Below, in pieces: positions 32,781 to 43,693 of a stretch of DNA of 45,000 nt (its first letter is position 1; the number at the start of each line of letters is the position of its first letter). A model generated the notes under the pieces. It was not told the origin of the DNA. It did not search any database and saw only the letters and a list, made by a program, of their open reading frames with translations. The translations under genes and the position numbers were made by a program. The stretch is from positions 67,501 through 112,500 of the forward strand of contig JAVKOQ010000170.1 in the NCBI GenBank assembly GCA_031835245.1. The letters run 5' to 3'. The DNA is from Balamuthia mandrillaris. Its lineage: Eukaryota; Discosea; Longamoebia; Balamuthiidae.

Positions 32781-33219
32781 CTTTATTATTTTATGATTTT
32801 TTTTTTTTTGCGCGTAGGTGTGTGTCGATCGAAAATCGAATTCGAATGAGCGCCACACACGACTCTCTCGTCTTTTTTTGTTTGATCTCTCTCTCCCCTC
32901 TTTTTGTTTTTCTGCGCTATCAAACAAAAATAATAAAAATAATTATTGTGTCGACAGGAACCATAATGTCCACAAAAATAATGACGTGTATCATCTATTC
33001 CTGATCTTCAAGTGCTGACGTGGTAGAGGGCGACCTCACCGGCCTGCCCGGCGACCAATCGGAGGCCTCCGCTTTCTTTGAATCTGCCGCAATTCCAACG
33101 AAACGTTATACTACTTTTTCCTAATCTCGTAATAAATAACCTAAGCAACGTAAGAAATACAAAAAAAACATACCGCTATTTGAAACAAACCAAAAAAAAA
33201 AAGCGGGTTGCCAGCGGTA
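32781..33219. promoter_or_regulatory. Divergent promoter region of nicalin and LAP1-like paralogue B
   Basis: These 439 bp lie between head-to-head starts. Near the middle is a GC-rich block with a CRE-like CTGACGTGG (33014-33022) and a CCAAT box in CGACCAATCGG (33051-33061). The CGACCAAT core is shared with the promoter of the sister paralogue at 36.27 kb. No coding exon is seen. Confidence 0.45.
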
Positions 33220-33694
33220 ATGGAAGAGGAGACAGCGGCGGCCACGGGGCGGCTGGAGGGAGGGGAACAACGTTGGCCGCAAACGTCGACGGAGGAAGAA
33301 CGAGCCGCGCGCCAAGGGAATGAAGGCCAAGGGACCGGGGGGCCAAAGTCGCCGCTCCACGGAAGGACGTTCAGGTTCGACGAGGACGTGGCCTTCTCCC
33401 CTCGCACCAGGGGGGAGCTGCGCCGCGCGCTCACGGGCAAGCACTTTGTGCTGCCCACGAGCACCCGCCCGAGAAGAAACACCCTCTCGGGCACTGGACC
33501 CAGCGAGATAACCTCTGTCGCCTCCTCCAAGCTCAAAGAGGACTGCACCCCGGCGCTGGAGCCGTTGTTGAAGCAGAGCAGCAAGAAGAAGCCGCCCCCT
33601 GATAACACCGCTCGAAACTGCTATTTGTTTTTGTTCGTGGTGTTTGCGGTCTTCTCTTCCTTGCTTATCCCTGAAAGTCTGCTAAACGGTTCTT

Positions 33695-33737
<43 letters not shown>

Positions 33738-34327
33738 CATCTTTTCTCAACTCGTTCTTTGCTAATCAGGGAACATTTTCTCTGCTTCTCATGTTCTCAC
33801 TTCTCACTTCTCTCTTCTCTCTTCTCTCTTCTCTCTTCTCTCTTCTCTCTGCTTTCACGCTTGGTACAGATAAAGCTTCACCGAACCAACTCACCTGCCC
33901 AAAACCAACAGCCCATTGGGTCACCGAGCTCAAGAACCACCTCCTCTCTTCTCCTTTACAACCCAAAGCCGACAACAATCATTCCAACCTTCAAGCCCTT
34001 CTCGACGCCTTACAGACTCGAGAGGAATCCCTGTCTCGTTCCTCATCCTCTTCCTCTGTTGCCAACAAACCTTTTACTCTTCTCTTCTCTTCCCGAGACG
34101 CGCCGTACATGTGGCACGTCGTGCAACAAATCGCTAAAGCACGTTTCCCCTCCACTTCTTTCTCCTCGGTTCCCCTTCTTCTCTCCCAACATAAAGAACA
34201 AAAAGGAGAACAAGAAGAAGGATGGGCGGTTCTTCTCAACGAAATGGGACGAGAGGAGATCAGCCAAGCCCTTCAAAAGTGTCCTTATGCTCTCTTTGTG
34301 GTGGACGTTGACAACCTTTACACCACC

Positions 34328-34359
<32 letters not shown>

Positions 34360-34639
34360 CACGACCACACCAAAGAGTCTAAACGAGATGGTGACAACAT
34401 TGTTTGAGGGAGAAGATGTCGACGAGGTAGAACAGCAGACCAAGAAGAAGACTATGGTGAAGAGAAAGAAGATAATGAGAGATGTCATCCTGGTGCTGTT
34501 GTCGAGCGTTGGGCAAGAGGAGTTGTCGATGGCAGGAGGAGAGAAGAAGGAGGAGATGGAGCGAGTGGTGAGAGTCGCCGCGGAGAGGGAATGGGGTCTT
34601 GCCGTTGTTCAAACGATAAGCCAAGTCATCATTCTATGA
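33220..34639 (+). CDS. LAP1/LULL1-like torsin activator paralogue B, arginine finger position changed
   Basis: Two exons (33220-33688, 33870-34639) give 412 residues. The N-terminal 130 residues are disordered and cytosolic or nucleoplasmic. A membrane helix follows (CYLFLFVVFAVFSSLLI), then a lumenal domain of about 250 residues. That domain aligns end to end with paralogue A at 34771: CPKPTAHWV, LLFSSRDAPYMWHVVQQIAK, CPYALFVVDVDN, VLLSSVGQEEL and a C-terminal ISQVIIL. The order and the ending resemble the LAP1/LULL1 lumenal domain, whose SRISHLVLPV end carries the arginine finger that stimulates torsin ATPase. Here the matching position reads QTISQVIIL, with Thr instead of Arg. A T7N6T3 tract interrupts one loop. 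It may be a non-activating or regulatory cofactor (inference). Family assignment rests on eye alignment. The intron carries (CT)n and TCTCTTC heptamers. Confidence 0.6.
33700..33735 (+). repeat. (CT)n microsatellite just inside the LAP1-like B intron
   Basis: About 17 CT units start about a dozen bases after the donor site. A second tract, TCTCTTC heptamers at about 33803-33850, follows before the acceptor. Confidence 0.9.
33803..33850 (+). repeat. TCTCTTC heptamer repeats in LAP1-like B intron
   Basis: About six copies of a 7-bp pyrimidine unit lie near the 3' end of the 181-bp intron, preceded by two looser TTCTCAC units. This is the third intron in the window with a 7-bp pyrimidine unit on the sense strand. 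Confidence 0.85.
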
Positions 34640-34770
34640 AATAGGTTGCTCTTCTCTTCTTTTGTTTTAAATAGCTCTTTTTGTTATAAATATTATATAC
34701 AAAACAAAAGTGAAGGAGGAGAGAACAAGCAAGACGAAGAAGAAGGAAGAAAGAGAGCTAGTAAAAGAAA

Positions 34771-36185
34771 TCAAAAGATGAAGACTTGGCTGATACGATG
34801 TATAAACCGATGAGCCCACCGTTCCTTCATAGCCTCCCGTACCACCACTTTCGCGTCCTCTTTCGCTTCTCCTCCTTTGAGCTCCTTTTGTCCAAAGCTC
34901 GATAACAGCACAAAAATAGAGCGACTCGCATCGTGCATCTTCTCGTGGTTGTTCCATCCGTTTTGTTTTTCGTCCTGCATGATGGTTGGTAACGTATCGT
35001 CGAACAAAGCGCCCAAAAACTCTATCACTCTTTGATCTTCCTTGTTGCTGTAGTTATCAACGTCGATGACGAAAAGTGCATAAGGGCATTGTTGAAGAAC
35101 TTGCATTACCCGTTGGCTCATTTCCTCTCTGGTTGCTTGGTCTAGCAACACGAATCCCTCTCCTTTTTCTACTTGTTGTTGTTGTTGATGTGCCGAAGAA
35201 GGAGACGAAAAGGAAGAAGCGGAAGATGGAAAACGAGCTTTAGCGATTTGATGAACGACGTGCCACATGAAAGGAGAATCGCTGCTGGAGAAGATAAGGC
35301 TGAGAGGTTTGCCTGACGAAGAGGAGAACGAGGTAAAGCCATCTTTCATGCTTTCGCGGTGCATTACGTCGATAAGTTCTTGCAGGTTGTCTTTGCTGTT
35401 GTCATTGTGAGCAGATGAAGCAATGAGCAGTTCTTCGAGAGTGTCAACCCACTGCGCATCGGGAACCGGACATGCATACGGTCCCTTTTCTAGAGTCATT
35501 GTTCAACAAAAGCGAAACGAAAGGAGTAAAAGGAGAAGGAAGTAAGGAAGAAGAGAAGGATGAAGGAAGGAGGAGAAAGAGAAGAAGAAGAAGAAGAAGA
35601 AGAAGAAGAAGAAGAAGAAGAAGAAGAAAAACAAGAAGGAAGAAGGAAGGAGAAAAGCGGACCTGTGGACTTTTGTTTCAGAACAACAAAAGCTGAAGCA
35701 ATGAGCAAGGCAAGGCAGCAAATGATGATAACATTTGTTCTTACGACACTCTTATTGGCTAAAGTCCCTTCACCTCTCTCCATCCTCGTCGTCGTCGTCG
35801 TCGTTTTTGTTCCTTCGTCCTCCTCCTGATTTTCATTTTGCTTCCGCCACAACAAGTCCTCTTGTTCTTCCATCTTAATCCCAAGACTTTGTTTGCCCGA
35901 TTCTGTTGTCGTCTTTGCCCCTCCACCTCCTCCTCTCTCTCTGCTAGAACCTCTCTTTGCTTTGGAGCCAGAGGGCTCCGCCGTTGGGGTCGTTGTGGTC
36001 GAGGAAGAGGAAGGAGCAGCAAAGGTGTTGCTTCTTGGCCGTGCTTTTCTTCTGGAGGTGAGGGATCTTCCCCCGTTGGCTCTTCTCCTTGGGGTTGGGG
36101 ACAAAAAAAGGTCTTCGTCATCCATCGGTTGTTTCGTTTGTTGCAGCCGCTGCCCCGTGGGTAGCTCCGCGTTCTCTTTGCTCAT
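34771..36185 (-). CDS. LAP1/LULL1-like torsin activator paralogue A, arginine finger kept
   Basis: Two exons (36185-35663, 35489-34771) give 413 residues. An Arg/Ser/Thr-rich N-terminal region (about 145 residues, with RKARPRSNTFAAPSSSS) precedes one membrane helix (VIIICCLALLIASAFVVL). The lumenal domain follows, with CPVPDAQWV, LSLIFSSSDSPFMWHVVHQI, QQCPYALFVIDVDN, SIFVLLSSFGQKEL and the final HRISQVFIF. The R of HRISQVFIF sits where human LAP1 and LULL1 have the torsin-activating Arg in SRISHLVLPV. These factors activate torsin AAA+ ATPases in the ER and perinuclear lumen. Two Cys (in CPVP and QCPY) are conserved in both paralogues and could pair. The single intron, at the same place and phase as in paralogue B, lies directly after the membrane helix, which confirms common descent. 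The genes are tail to tail, 131 bp apart. Confidence 0.65.
35579..35630 (+). repeat. GAA microsatellite in LAP1-like A intron
   Basis: About 16 GAA triplets lie in the single intron of paralogue A. On the sense strand this is a (TTC)n pyrimidine tract. Confidence 0.9.
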
Positions 36186-36515
36186 TCGTTCTGCTGTTGG
36201 TCTCTTCTTTCTTTCTTTTGTCTAAGACATAAAATCAAACAACCAATCAGCACAATGTGTGAAAAATCAAACGACCAATACCTTTGAATTAAGATGAGAT
36301 CAAAAATCAAACGACCAACCCGATAATAGGGTCGACACCGAAGACAGAAAGCTTACGCAGAAGAAAGGCTTTTGCCGCGCTCTTCCGTGAAACCCCGCCG
36401 TTTCTCTCTTGTTCTCTCTTTGACGGAAGGTTTTTTTTCTTTCTGTTCATTCTCTTTTATTTTTCCAAAGTTAACAACAAAGACCGCATTGTGTGAATAC
36501 CAAGGAGAAGCGAAG
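36186..36515. promoter_or_regulatory. Divergent promoter with three ATCAAACGACCAA-type repeats
   Basis: This region lies between LAP1-like A (-) and the F-box/LRR gene (+). The 13-mer ATCAAAC(A/G)ACCAA occurs three times, at 36234, 36266 and 36306, in the same orientation. The first two read on into CCAAT boxes (ACCAATC, ACCAATA). A related CAAACGACCAA lies at 38805, about 105 bp before the PH-CLU gene. The repetition, orientation and position suggest a transcription-factor site (inference). Confidence 0.55.
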
Positions 36516-38237
36516 ATGAGCGAACATCAAATAACGGCATTGCCGCAGGAGCTGCAATGCCACCTCATGTCGTTCTTGCCGGCGGAGACGCTGCTGTGGG
36601 CCGTCAGCCTGGTCTCCAAGAGTTGGCACGAGATGGTGGGAAGGGGCCTCTCCCGCTTGGAACTGGCCCCGCTTCGTTGGAAGGTGGATGACCAGCGGCT
36701 GGTGCAAGTGGTTCGGCGTTGCCCCCACCTGACGCGCTTGGAGGTGTCTCGCTCGGATGACATCACGTTCCCGCAGCTACACAACGAAAGCCTGTTGATG
36801 ACTAGTATGTTCTTCTTCTTTGCTTCTTGCTCTCTTCTTTCTTCTTTTTTACTTCTTTCTTGCTTTAAGGAATGGTCCATTCTCCACTCTTCATTCTTCT
36901 CGTCTTCATTCCTCATTCTTCGTTCCTCTTTCTCTTTGTGCTCACTGCAACCTATCTTCCGCGTAGACGTTACTTCATCTGGAATAAGGGCGATGGTGGA
37001 TGCTTTGTTGCAGGGCAGAACGTCAGGAAGAGGAGGAGGAGGACACAGGGAGCTCGTTGTTGGAGTTACGAGTATCTGGTTATAAACTGATCGATGACGA
37101 AGCTTTGGTTGCGCTCTCTCGTTTGTCTCAACTTCGCTTTCTCGACCTCACGTATGTCACCTATTCGCGTTTTTCTTGTCTTTTCCTTCTCTCATTTTTC
37201 TATGGAAGTGAACTAAAGCGAACAGAATCCATCCAACAGGTTCTGTTTGGGAGTTGGAGATGAGGGATTGAGACATATCAGCACGGGCTGCCGCCAGATG
37301 AGAGCCCTGTTGTTGAGCGGATGCAGCAAAGTGTCTGATGTTGGCATGAAATACATAGCAGAGGGTCTTCCTAACTTGCGTATTTTACACCTTTCCTATT
37401 GTTGGAAGGTATGCATTCCTTCGCCTTCCTTCCGCTTCTTCTCCCTGATATTCATTCTGTGTAACATTTTGTGGATACAGATATCTGACGAAGGAGCCAA
37501 GCACATAAGTGCACTCTCCCAACTGAACGATCTTCAATTATTGGACCTCAGGTTTGTATTTCCTGTTAGATGATTGTTTTTCCTCTCCTATTGCTCTTAA
37601 TCCCTCTCTTTTTTGTTCTCGCTCTCTCCTCTCCCTCTCCAAAAAGCGATATAACGGATGAAGGAATTGAAGCTATTGCTGCTGGTTGTGGCCGACTCCA
37701 TTCTTTGAACGTTGGCAAAACGGGAGACCTCAGCGATCGCTCTGTTGCGGCCATCTGTCGCTCTCTTTCAGGCTTGCAGAGGCTGAACTTGTCCGAGTCC
37801 TTTGTCACGGATGAAGGCCTCACGCTTCTTCGATCTTTGTCTCGACTCACCTCTCTGGACTTGAGGTACATAGCTTTGATTTTGTTGAAGCTTCGCTTTC
37901 TTTTTGTTCTTTCTTCAGCCTTCCTTCGTTCTTTTACTCCTTCTGATGTTTCTTCGTTCACAGCAAGTGCCATGTTATCTCAGACAACGGAGGTAAACAA
38001 ACTGCTTCTCATTTCTTTTTTGGGTTGTAACTGATGTAACCCTTATTTCTTGGTCCAGTGCTGCCGCTGAAAGAACTTTCCACGTTGAAAGAGCTGAACT
38101 TGTATGGTTGCATGAAACTCAAGGCCGAGGGACAAAAGTTCTTCAACCAGTTCATGGGCTTGGGGCTGCATACCGTTTCAGTGCCAGACATCTACCGCTC
38201 CATCGCCGACCAACAACTCCCTTCCCAACTTAGTTAA
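36516..38237 (+). CDS. F-box / leucine-rich repeat protein (FBXL / AMN1-like)
   Basis: The N-terminus has an F-box (LPQELQCHLMSFLPAETLLW, then SLVSKSWHEM). C-terminal AMN1-type LRRs include LIDDEALVALSRLSQLRFLD, VGDEGLRHISTGCRQMRALL, VSDVGMKYIAEGLPNLRILH, ISDEGAKHISALSQLNDLQL, ITDEGIEAIAAGCGRLHSLN and VTDEGLTLLRSLSRLTSLDL. Such proteins are SCF substrate receptors: the F-box binds Skp1 and the LRRs bind the target. Exons are about 36516-36804, a second exon ending 37151, 37240-37408, 37481-37551, 37647-37865, 37964-37992 (29 nt) and 38060-38237. Several introns fall at the same place in successive repeats, typical of LRR genes. The second exon is uncertain: from 36967 the frame reads VTSSGIRAMVDALLQG but must shift by one near a GGA run at 37032-37050 to reach the next repeat. 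An acceptor at 37018 avoids the shift but drops that repeat. Confidence 0.85.
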
Positions 38238-38911
38238 CAACGATTCTTGTATTTGCCATTGTGCAAGACTGTGCGCCTCCTCTTGTTTGTCTCTCCCTAT
38301 TCCTCTTTTTTTTTTTTTGCTCCAGATGGCTCACAACCCTTTTCGTGCTCCTCTCCGCTCCTCTCCTTCCGTTGCTCACTTCTCAAAACAAAATAAAGAG
38401 AGAAAAGGAAATGTTGTTTGGAAGTCATGTAGGGAAGAACCATTCCCTTGGAAGAAATAACCTTTTAAGAGCCCACCTTCTTCCCAAGGAATGGAATAGC
38501 CAACCAGAAAGAATAGCCCTCTCCTGCTCCCTCTTCTTCTTCCTCCTCCGCTTGGCTAGCCACCACCATGTCCGGAAAAATTCGAGCTTCGCATCGCGGG
38601 ATCATGTCGACACGATAGAATGCGTAGGAAAAAAAAGGCGGGAAAATGAACCGTTACACACTCTCAATATTTTTTGGTGAGATAGAACGATAAGGGGAGG
38701 GTTGACACTCCGCAAGCAAACTTCTCTCTCTCTCCCTCTCTCTTTCTCTCCCCCTCCCCTTTTTTTTTTGGTGCTGTTTGCAGTTTGTTTATTTGACGGT
38801 GCAGCAAACGACCAACACAGTATTTTTTTTTTTCTTCGGATCACCAAATCACCCACAGAGAAAGAGGATATAGAAAGGCAAGGGAAGGAAAGCTTTGAAA
38901 AGAAAAAAGAA
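38238..38911. other. Intergenic region upstream of the PH-CLU gene
   Basis: This 674-bp interval between two + strand genes holds no supported gene. It contains pyrimidine runs (CTCTCTCCC near 38723-38760), a T-run and, at 38805, the CAAACGACCAA element discussed for the 36.2 kb promoter. It should carry the 3' UTR of the F-box gene and the promoter of the next gene. Confidence 0.45.
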
Positions 38912-40558
38912 ATGACGGTGCTGCAAAGCAGTACCTTTGAAGAGCTTCTCAAGGAAGGCGTGATCACGCCGGACGACCCGCTCTTTGCAAAGGTCTTGAC
39001 GGACACCAACGGGGACATCCTCAAGGAAGGCCACCTCTTCTTCAAGAAACGCAAGAGCAAGAAGGACGAGAAGAAAGTGGCCCACGGCAGGAGCTCCCTT
39101 CCTCCGCAGCCTTCTCCTCCAGACGAAGAGAAAGACAAAGACAAAGAGGCTGCCGCGGAGGTTGATGGCGGTGGAAAAGAAGAAGAGCAACAGTTGCAGA
39201 AGAACAGGAAGAAAAGCGGTTGGCAAAAGGCCTACGTGGTGCTCTACCCGAGCCACATGAGCGTCTCGATCTACGCCCCTCCGGCCCTGCACATGAAGAG
39301 CTCCTTCCACATCCCTCTCAAAGCCGCTCGTTGCTTTCGCCCCAACCAAGAAAACAAAACGCCCAAAACCAACAACAACAACGAGTTGCGCAAGCAAAAC
39401 ATCTTCTCCGTGCAAGTCTTTCGCTCGGGGCAAGTGCCTCCTCCTTCCTCGCCCTCCCCAGCCCAACAGAAGAGGAAGAAAGAGCAGCAGGCCATCACTG
39501 CTTGCCTCTCCCCGGTGATGATTGTTCATCCACATAAGAACAAGAACAAGAAGAAGGAAGACCTCTATTACTTTGCTCCGTGTGGCAACTCTCCGGTGGA
39601 GGAGAGCGAGGCTTGGATGAGAGCCATTCAGAACAGAAACAAGAAGCACCTCTTCATCCCTGACAATGTCGTCACCACGGTGGTCAAGTGCTCGCGTCCC
39701 GTGCCTGGCCCGTTTCCTGCCTCTTCTTCAGCTTCTTCTTCCGCTCCTTCTACCCCTCTCCACCACAACCACAACAAGAAGAACAATAAGCAGGCAACCA
39801 AGGAACAAGCGACGGGATACAGGGCTCGAGGATCGCCTCTTGTTGTGGGCAAGACAGCAGCAGCAGTGAAGTCTCCCATTCCCCCTACTCGTAAACAACA
39901 GCCTCCTCGTCCTCATCCCCGCACTCCTCAGCCAAAGCAGCAACGACAATCACCAAAAGCATCTCCCATGAAACAAGGTCGTGGTGGTGCTACTCCTACT
40001 TCTGGAGCATTCACTCCACCTCCTGCTCCGTCTCGTCTTCTCTCGGCTCGCCCTTCGCCAACCACTACAGTGGTTAACTGCGTGGAGAAGCAGAAAAAGA
40101 TGAATGCCGTTGTAGGTGGTGCAGAAGGAGGCTTTCGTACTCCACCTCCTCGGCCAGCCCCACCTTCAATGGTTCAGCAACTTGCGGCCGTGAGATCGTC
40201 GGCGAATGTTGCTTCTCCAAGGACACCACCCACAACTTCGCCAATGAACGGCAATCAACAGCACATGTCCGGAGGAAAGGGAAGAACGCGCACTGTGAAG
40301 GACCTTAACGAGTTTTGGAACAGCCCCAGTGCAGCGACTGGCAACTCTCCTCTTATTCTTGAGAGCACTCTTCGTCGCTTGGCCGCTCCTGATCTCTCTC
40401 CCAAAAAGTAAGTCTTCTTCGTTCTTTGGCCTTCTGAGTTGCTCATTCTACGCCGTTCTTTTCTTCTTCAAAAAAAAAGGACTTGCAAAAGAAAGATATC
40501 TTTTTCCCAGGTAGTGCATCCCGGCGAACCTGCTTATGACCAAAATGAAGGTCCGTTC

Positions 40559-40610
<52 letters not shown>

Positions 40611-43600
40611 CATCTGTGCTTTTGTTCTCTTTGCAGATGATTGGAATGAGAAGTATCAGCAACTGGTTTCGGACTTGAGACAAGTCGAGAAAGAGGTCCA
40701 AGAGAAACTAGGCAAAAACTATAACAAAGGCAACAACAAAGGCAAAGAACTTCAAACGCATGAAGACTCGGCGATGACAAAGCAGCAAGAGATCGTTTTG
40801 AAGCGAGCTGTGAAAGAGAAGCAGATTGCTCTCTTCAAGTTCCTCAACAAGTTTCTGGATGCAGCAAAGTATGTTAGCAAGACAATAGTGGATGAGATTC
40901 ACTTATTGCCCTCATTGAAGACCTTTGCTCCGATGGAAGGCGAATTGTACAGTCACCACGGCCTCTTTGTGTTTATCAGCGGAGCTCTTTGCGAGTGCAG
41001 AAAAGATGAAATGGACGCCATGAAACTTGCTGCTCAGGTTTGTTCACCATATATACTCTGTTTCTTCCCCTGGTATTCTTCCTTCCTTAGTTGTCGTTGT
41101 TGTTGACTTGCTCTTTTCTCCGTTTGCAAATAAACAAAAGGAGCTGAAGGGTAACATGGCGTTTCAAAGAGCAGCTGCATCAGGACTACACACGGCGTTG
41201 ACATGTATAGTGGACTATAAAGGCTTCCGCGTGGTCGTAATGGCGGTGTTGCCTAGTCTCTCCCAGCAGACTTTGGTCTATGGCCAACTCTCTGAGACGC
41301 AGTTCAAGGACGATCATCCACTCGTGAGAGAAAAGTTGGAAGAAGTCGGCAAAACGATTCCTTTGATGCCTCGTATCCTTTTTCCTCTTTCTTTCTTTCT
41401 CTCTCATTTCTTGTTCTTTTTTTTCTTTTCTTCCTTGACTTTAAACGTACTAGATACGATTTACTATAGTGAAGGCAAAATCCTGAAAATAGCAACGTCA
41501 TCCTTCATCACAGTTCATCAAAGCAAAGAGGACAATAGATTCTACGTACTTAACTTGGCTCGCCTGTTTCCACCCGATCCTTCCCTCGCTCTTCGCTCTT
41601 CAACTGCTTCCTCTACTTTCTCTCCTTCAACTCATAAGCTTCCTGTTCCTCCTCTCTCTGCCACTCCTTCATCAGCTTCTGCTTCTTCCTCGGAGGCGCG
41701 TCTCTCCTTATCCTGTTTTCCTGCTCTCTCTAACGCTGCTCCACGCTCCACATTCTCTTCCTCATTTGATATCGCGTCTTCTCAACAACTCGCCTTCTTT
41801 CGTCCTGAATTTCTTCTCTCTCGACATCATCAACAAATAGAACGAGACGAACCTTGCTTTGCTCCTCTTTCAGCGGATGCCTTTCAAGAGAAAGAAATCG
41901 GCGGCTTTCGCGGGGCTTTAGGAGACGAAAAAAAAGTGGACATCATAATGGAGTACCAAAAGCATCAGGAGCGCATCGTTCAGGCTTCGACCTACTTGAA
42001 GGAAAATGTCATTCCAGCCTTCGTGGCTAAGCTCTGTTCATTGGAGATCATTCCGACCAGCAGTGAGACTTTTACGCAACAACTTCATGAGTGCGGCATC
42101 AACGTTCGCTATCTACCTCTTCTGGCCGCTCATCCGATGTTGTCTCCTTCTGTTGCATCGACTTTGTTTACTTCTTCCTCATCGACTTTATCTTTTGCGA
42201 GTTGCGATCCGTTTTTGCATGTTAGACAGTTTTTGGTGGTGGAAATGGTGGCTCGAACCTGCAAACACATCCTGAAGCAAAAGTGGAGGCAAGTCACCCG
42301 CAGGAGCAAATACGAAAGCTTGCAGTCTTCTGCCCTTGCCTCTCTTCCTTCCGAGCAACATCAACTCCCGGTTTTGATGAAGAACGAGGAAGGAAAGGCA
42401 GATGCGACAAAGAACAACATAGAAAGAAAGGCTCGAGAGGCGATTGCGGGAGTGGAGAAGGAGCTGCAGTGGACCACCGTCAAGTACTTCAACCTGGTAT
42501 TGGGGCGTGGCAAAGAGAGCCAGAACTATTGGACCCAGACGTTGAGGATGGAGGTTAAGGACAAGTTCCACTTCGACCTGCTTCTTGCACGCATAGGTTT
42601 GTTTTTGTTTGTTGGTTGGTTGGTTGTTTTTGGGAGAAAAGGAAAGGAAGAGAAAGGAATAAGCAAGAAGAAACACAGAACTGACCATCTTTTTATGCAC
42701 TAAACAAGGTGGGCAAGGAGAAAATAAAACGATGGCAATGATGGTGCCTCCTCTCAACGTGATCCGAATGCTATTCCTTAGCATGCAGCATCACTGCGGC
42801 GTTGATTTTGAGGACGATCCTACCTATCCTTTCGATACGGCCAACCACAACCCCATTCCCTTTCACAAGTTCCGCAAGTTTCGTGCTGGCCTCTCATACA
42901 ACACTCCTATGCCTTCACTTCCTTCTTCCTCCTCCAACAAAAAAGATGAGATAGAACAGGAAGAGGATGAAATGGAAAAACGAACGCATCAGTTAGCGTT
43001 GCATGCCGCAGCAGAAGGTCTTCTCAACGACAAAGCAGCTCGTTTGCTCACTCGTCTGGCCGCTCTTCATCTTAAACGACGCCACGACCACAGCAATTCA
43101 ACGAAGGCAGAGGAACACGCCCTTCAATGCGGTGCGGCTGCTTTGGGCGTTGTCAGAAAAGTGTTTTGCGCGGAGACCTCCAACGTATATCGCCTTCTGA
43201 TGAGGACGTTCTACTTCAAGTCGCTGGGTGAGCAAAAGCAGTTGTGGAGGGAGGTCTTGCTCTGCTATGAGAATTGCAAGCTGGTGGTGGAGTGGCATTT
43301 GGGAGCGAGGTCACCTTTGTTGCTGGCTGCTCACATATGCTTGGCCGATTTGTACGTTTCTTTCTTGCTCTCTTTCTTGTTGTTTCTTTCTTGCTTTCTT
43401 TTGTTCTTTGTGTGAAGATGCTGACATAAGTTTTCTGTTTTTTAAAATAAAGGTATAGAGAAGATAAACAGTATGAAAAGGCAGCACAGTATTACAAAGA
43501 AGCGTTGAGCCTCTCAGAGCTCATCTTTGGAGAGTTGCACCCGCTGACAGCGCCTTACTTGCAAGCCCTGGCGCAGGTCTATCAACAAATGGACGAGCCC

Positions 43601-43693
43601 GCTCTCCACGACCAAGCGGAGCTGTATCTGTTCAAGGCCCAACAAGCGAGTGACACGCTGTCCTCGTCTTTTGCTGCTCTCCTTGCTTTGTAA
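38912..43693 (+). CDS. PH domain - CLU domain - TPR protein
   Basis: Seven exons (about 38912-40407, 40480-40550, 40637-41037, 41141-41372, 41454-42596, 42709-43351, 43453-43693) give about 1,408 residues. An N-terminal PH domain is interrupted by low-complexity inserts (LKEGHLFFKKRK, WQKAYVVLYP, ESEAWMRAIQNR). A long Pro/Ser/Gln-rich linker follows. The central part matches the CLU domain of clustered-mitochondria proteins: VDYKGFRVVVMAVLPSLSQQ followed by TLVYGQL, then IYYSEGKILKIA and RFYVLNLARLFPPD. The C-terminus has tetratricopeptide helices (YREDKQYEKAAQYYKEALSL, FGELHPLTAPYLQALAQVY). CLU proteins bind mRNAs for mitochondrial proteins and affect mitochondrial distribution, and PH domains bind phosphoinositides. 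Classical CLU proteins lack a PH domain, so this is a variant architecture or a distinct CLU-like family. Intron 2 begins with a long (CT)n tract. Confidence 0.82.
40561..40606 (+). repeat. (CT)n microsatellite in PH-CLU intron 2
   Basis: About 22 CT units begin about ten bases after the donor GTCCGTTC and end shortly before the acceptor TTTGCAG of an 86-bp intron. Confidence 0.95.
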
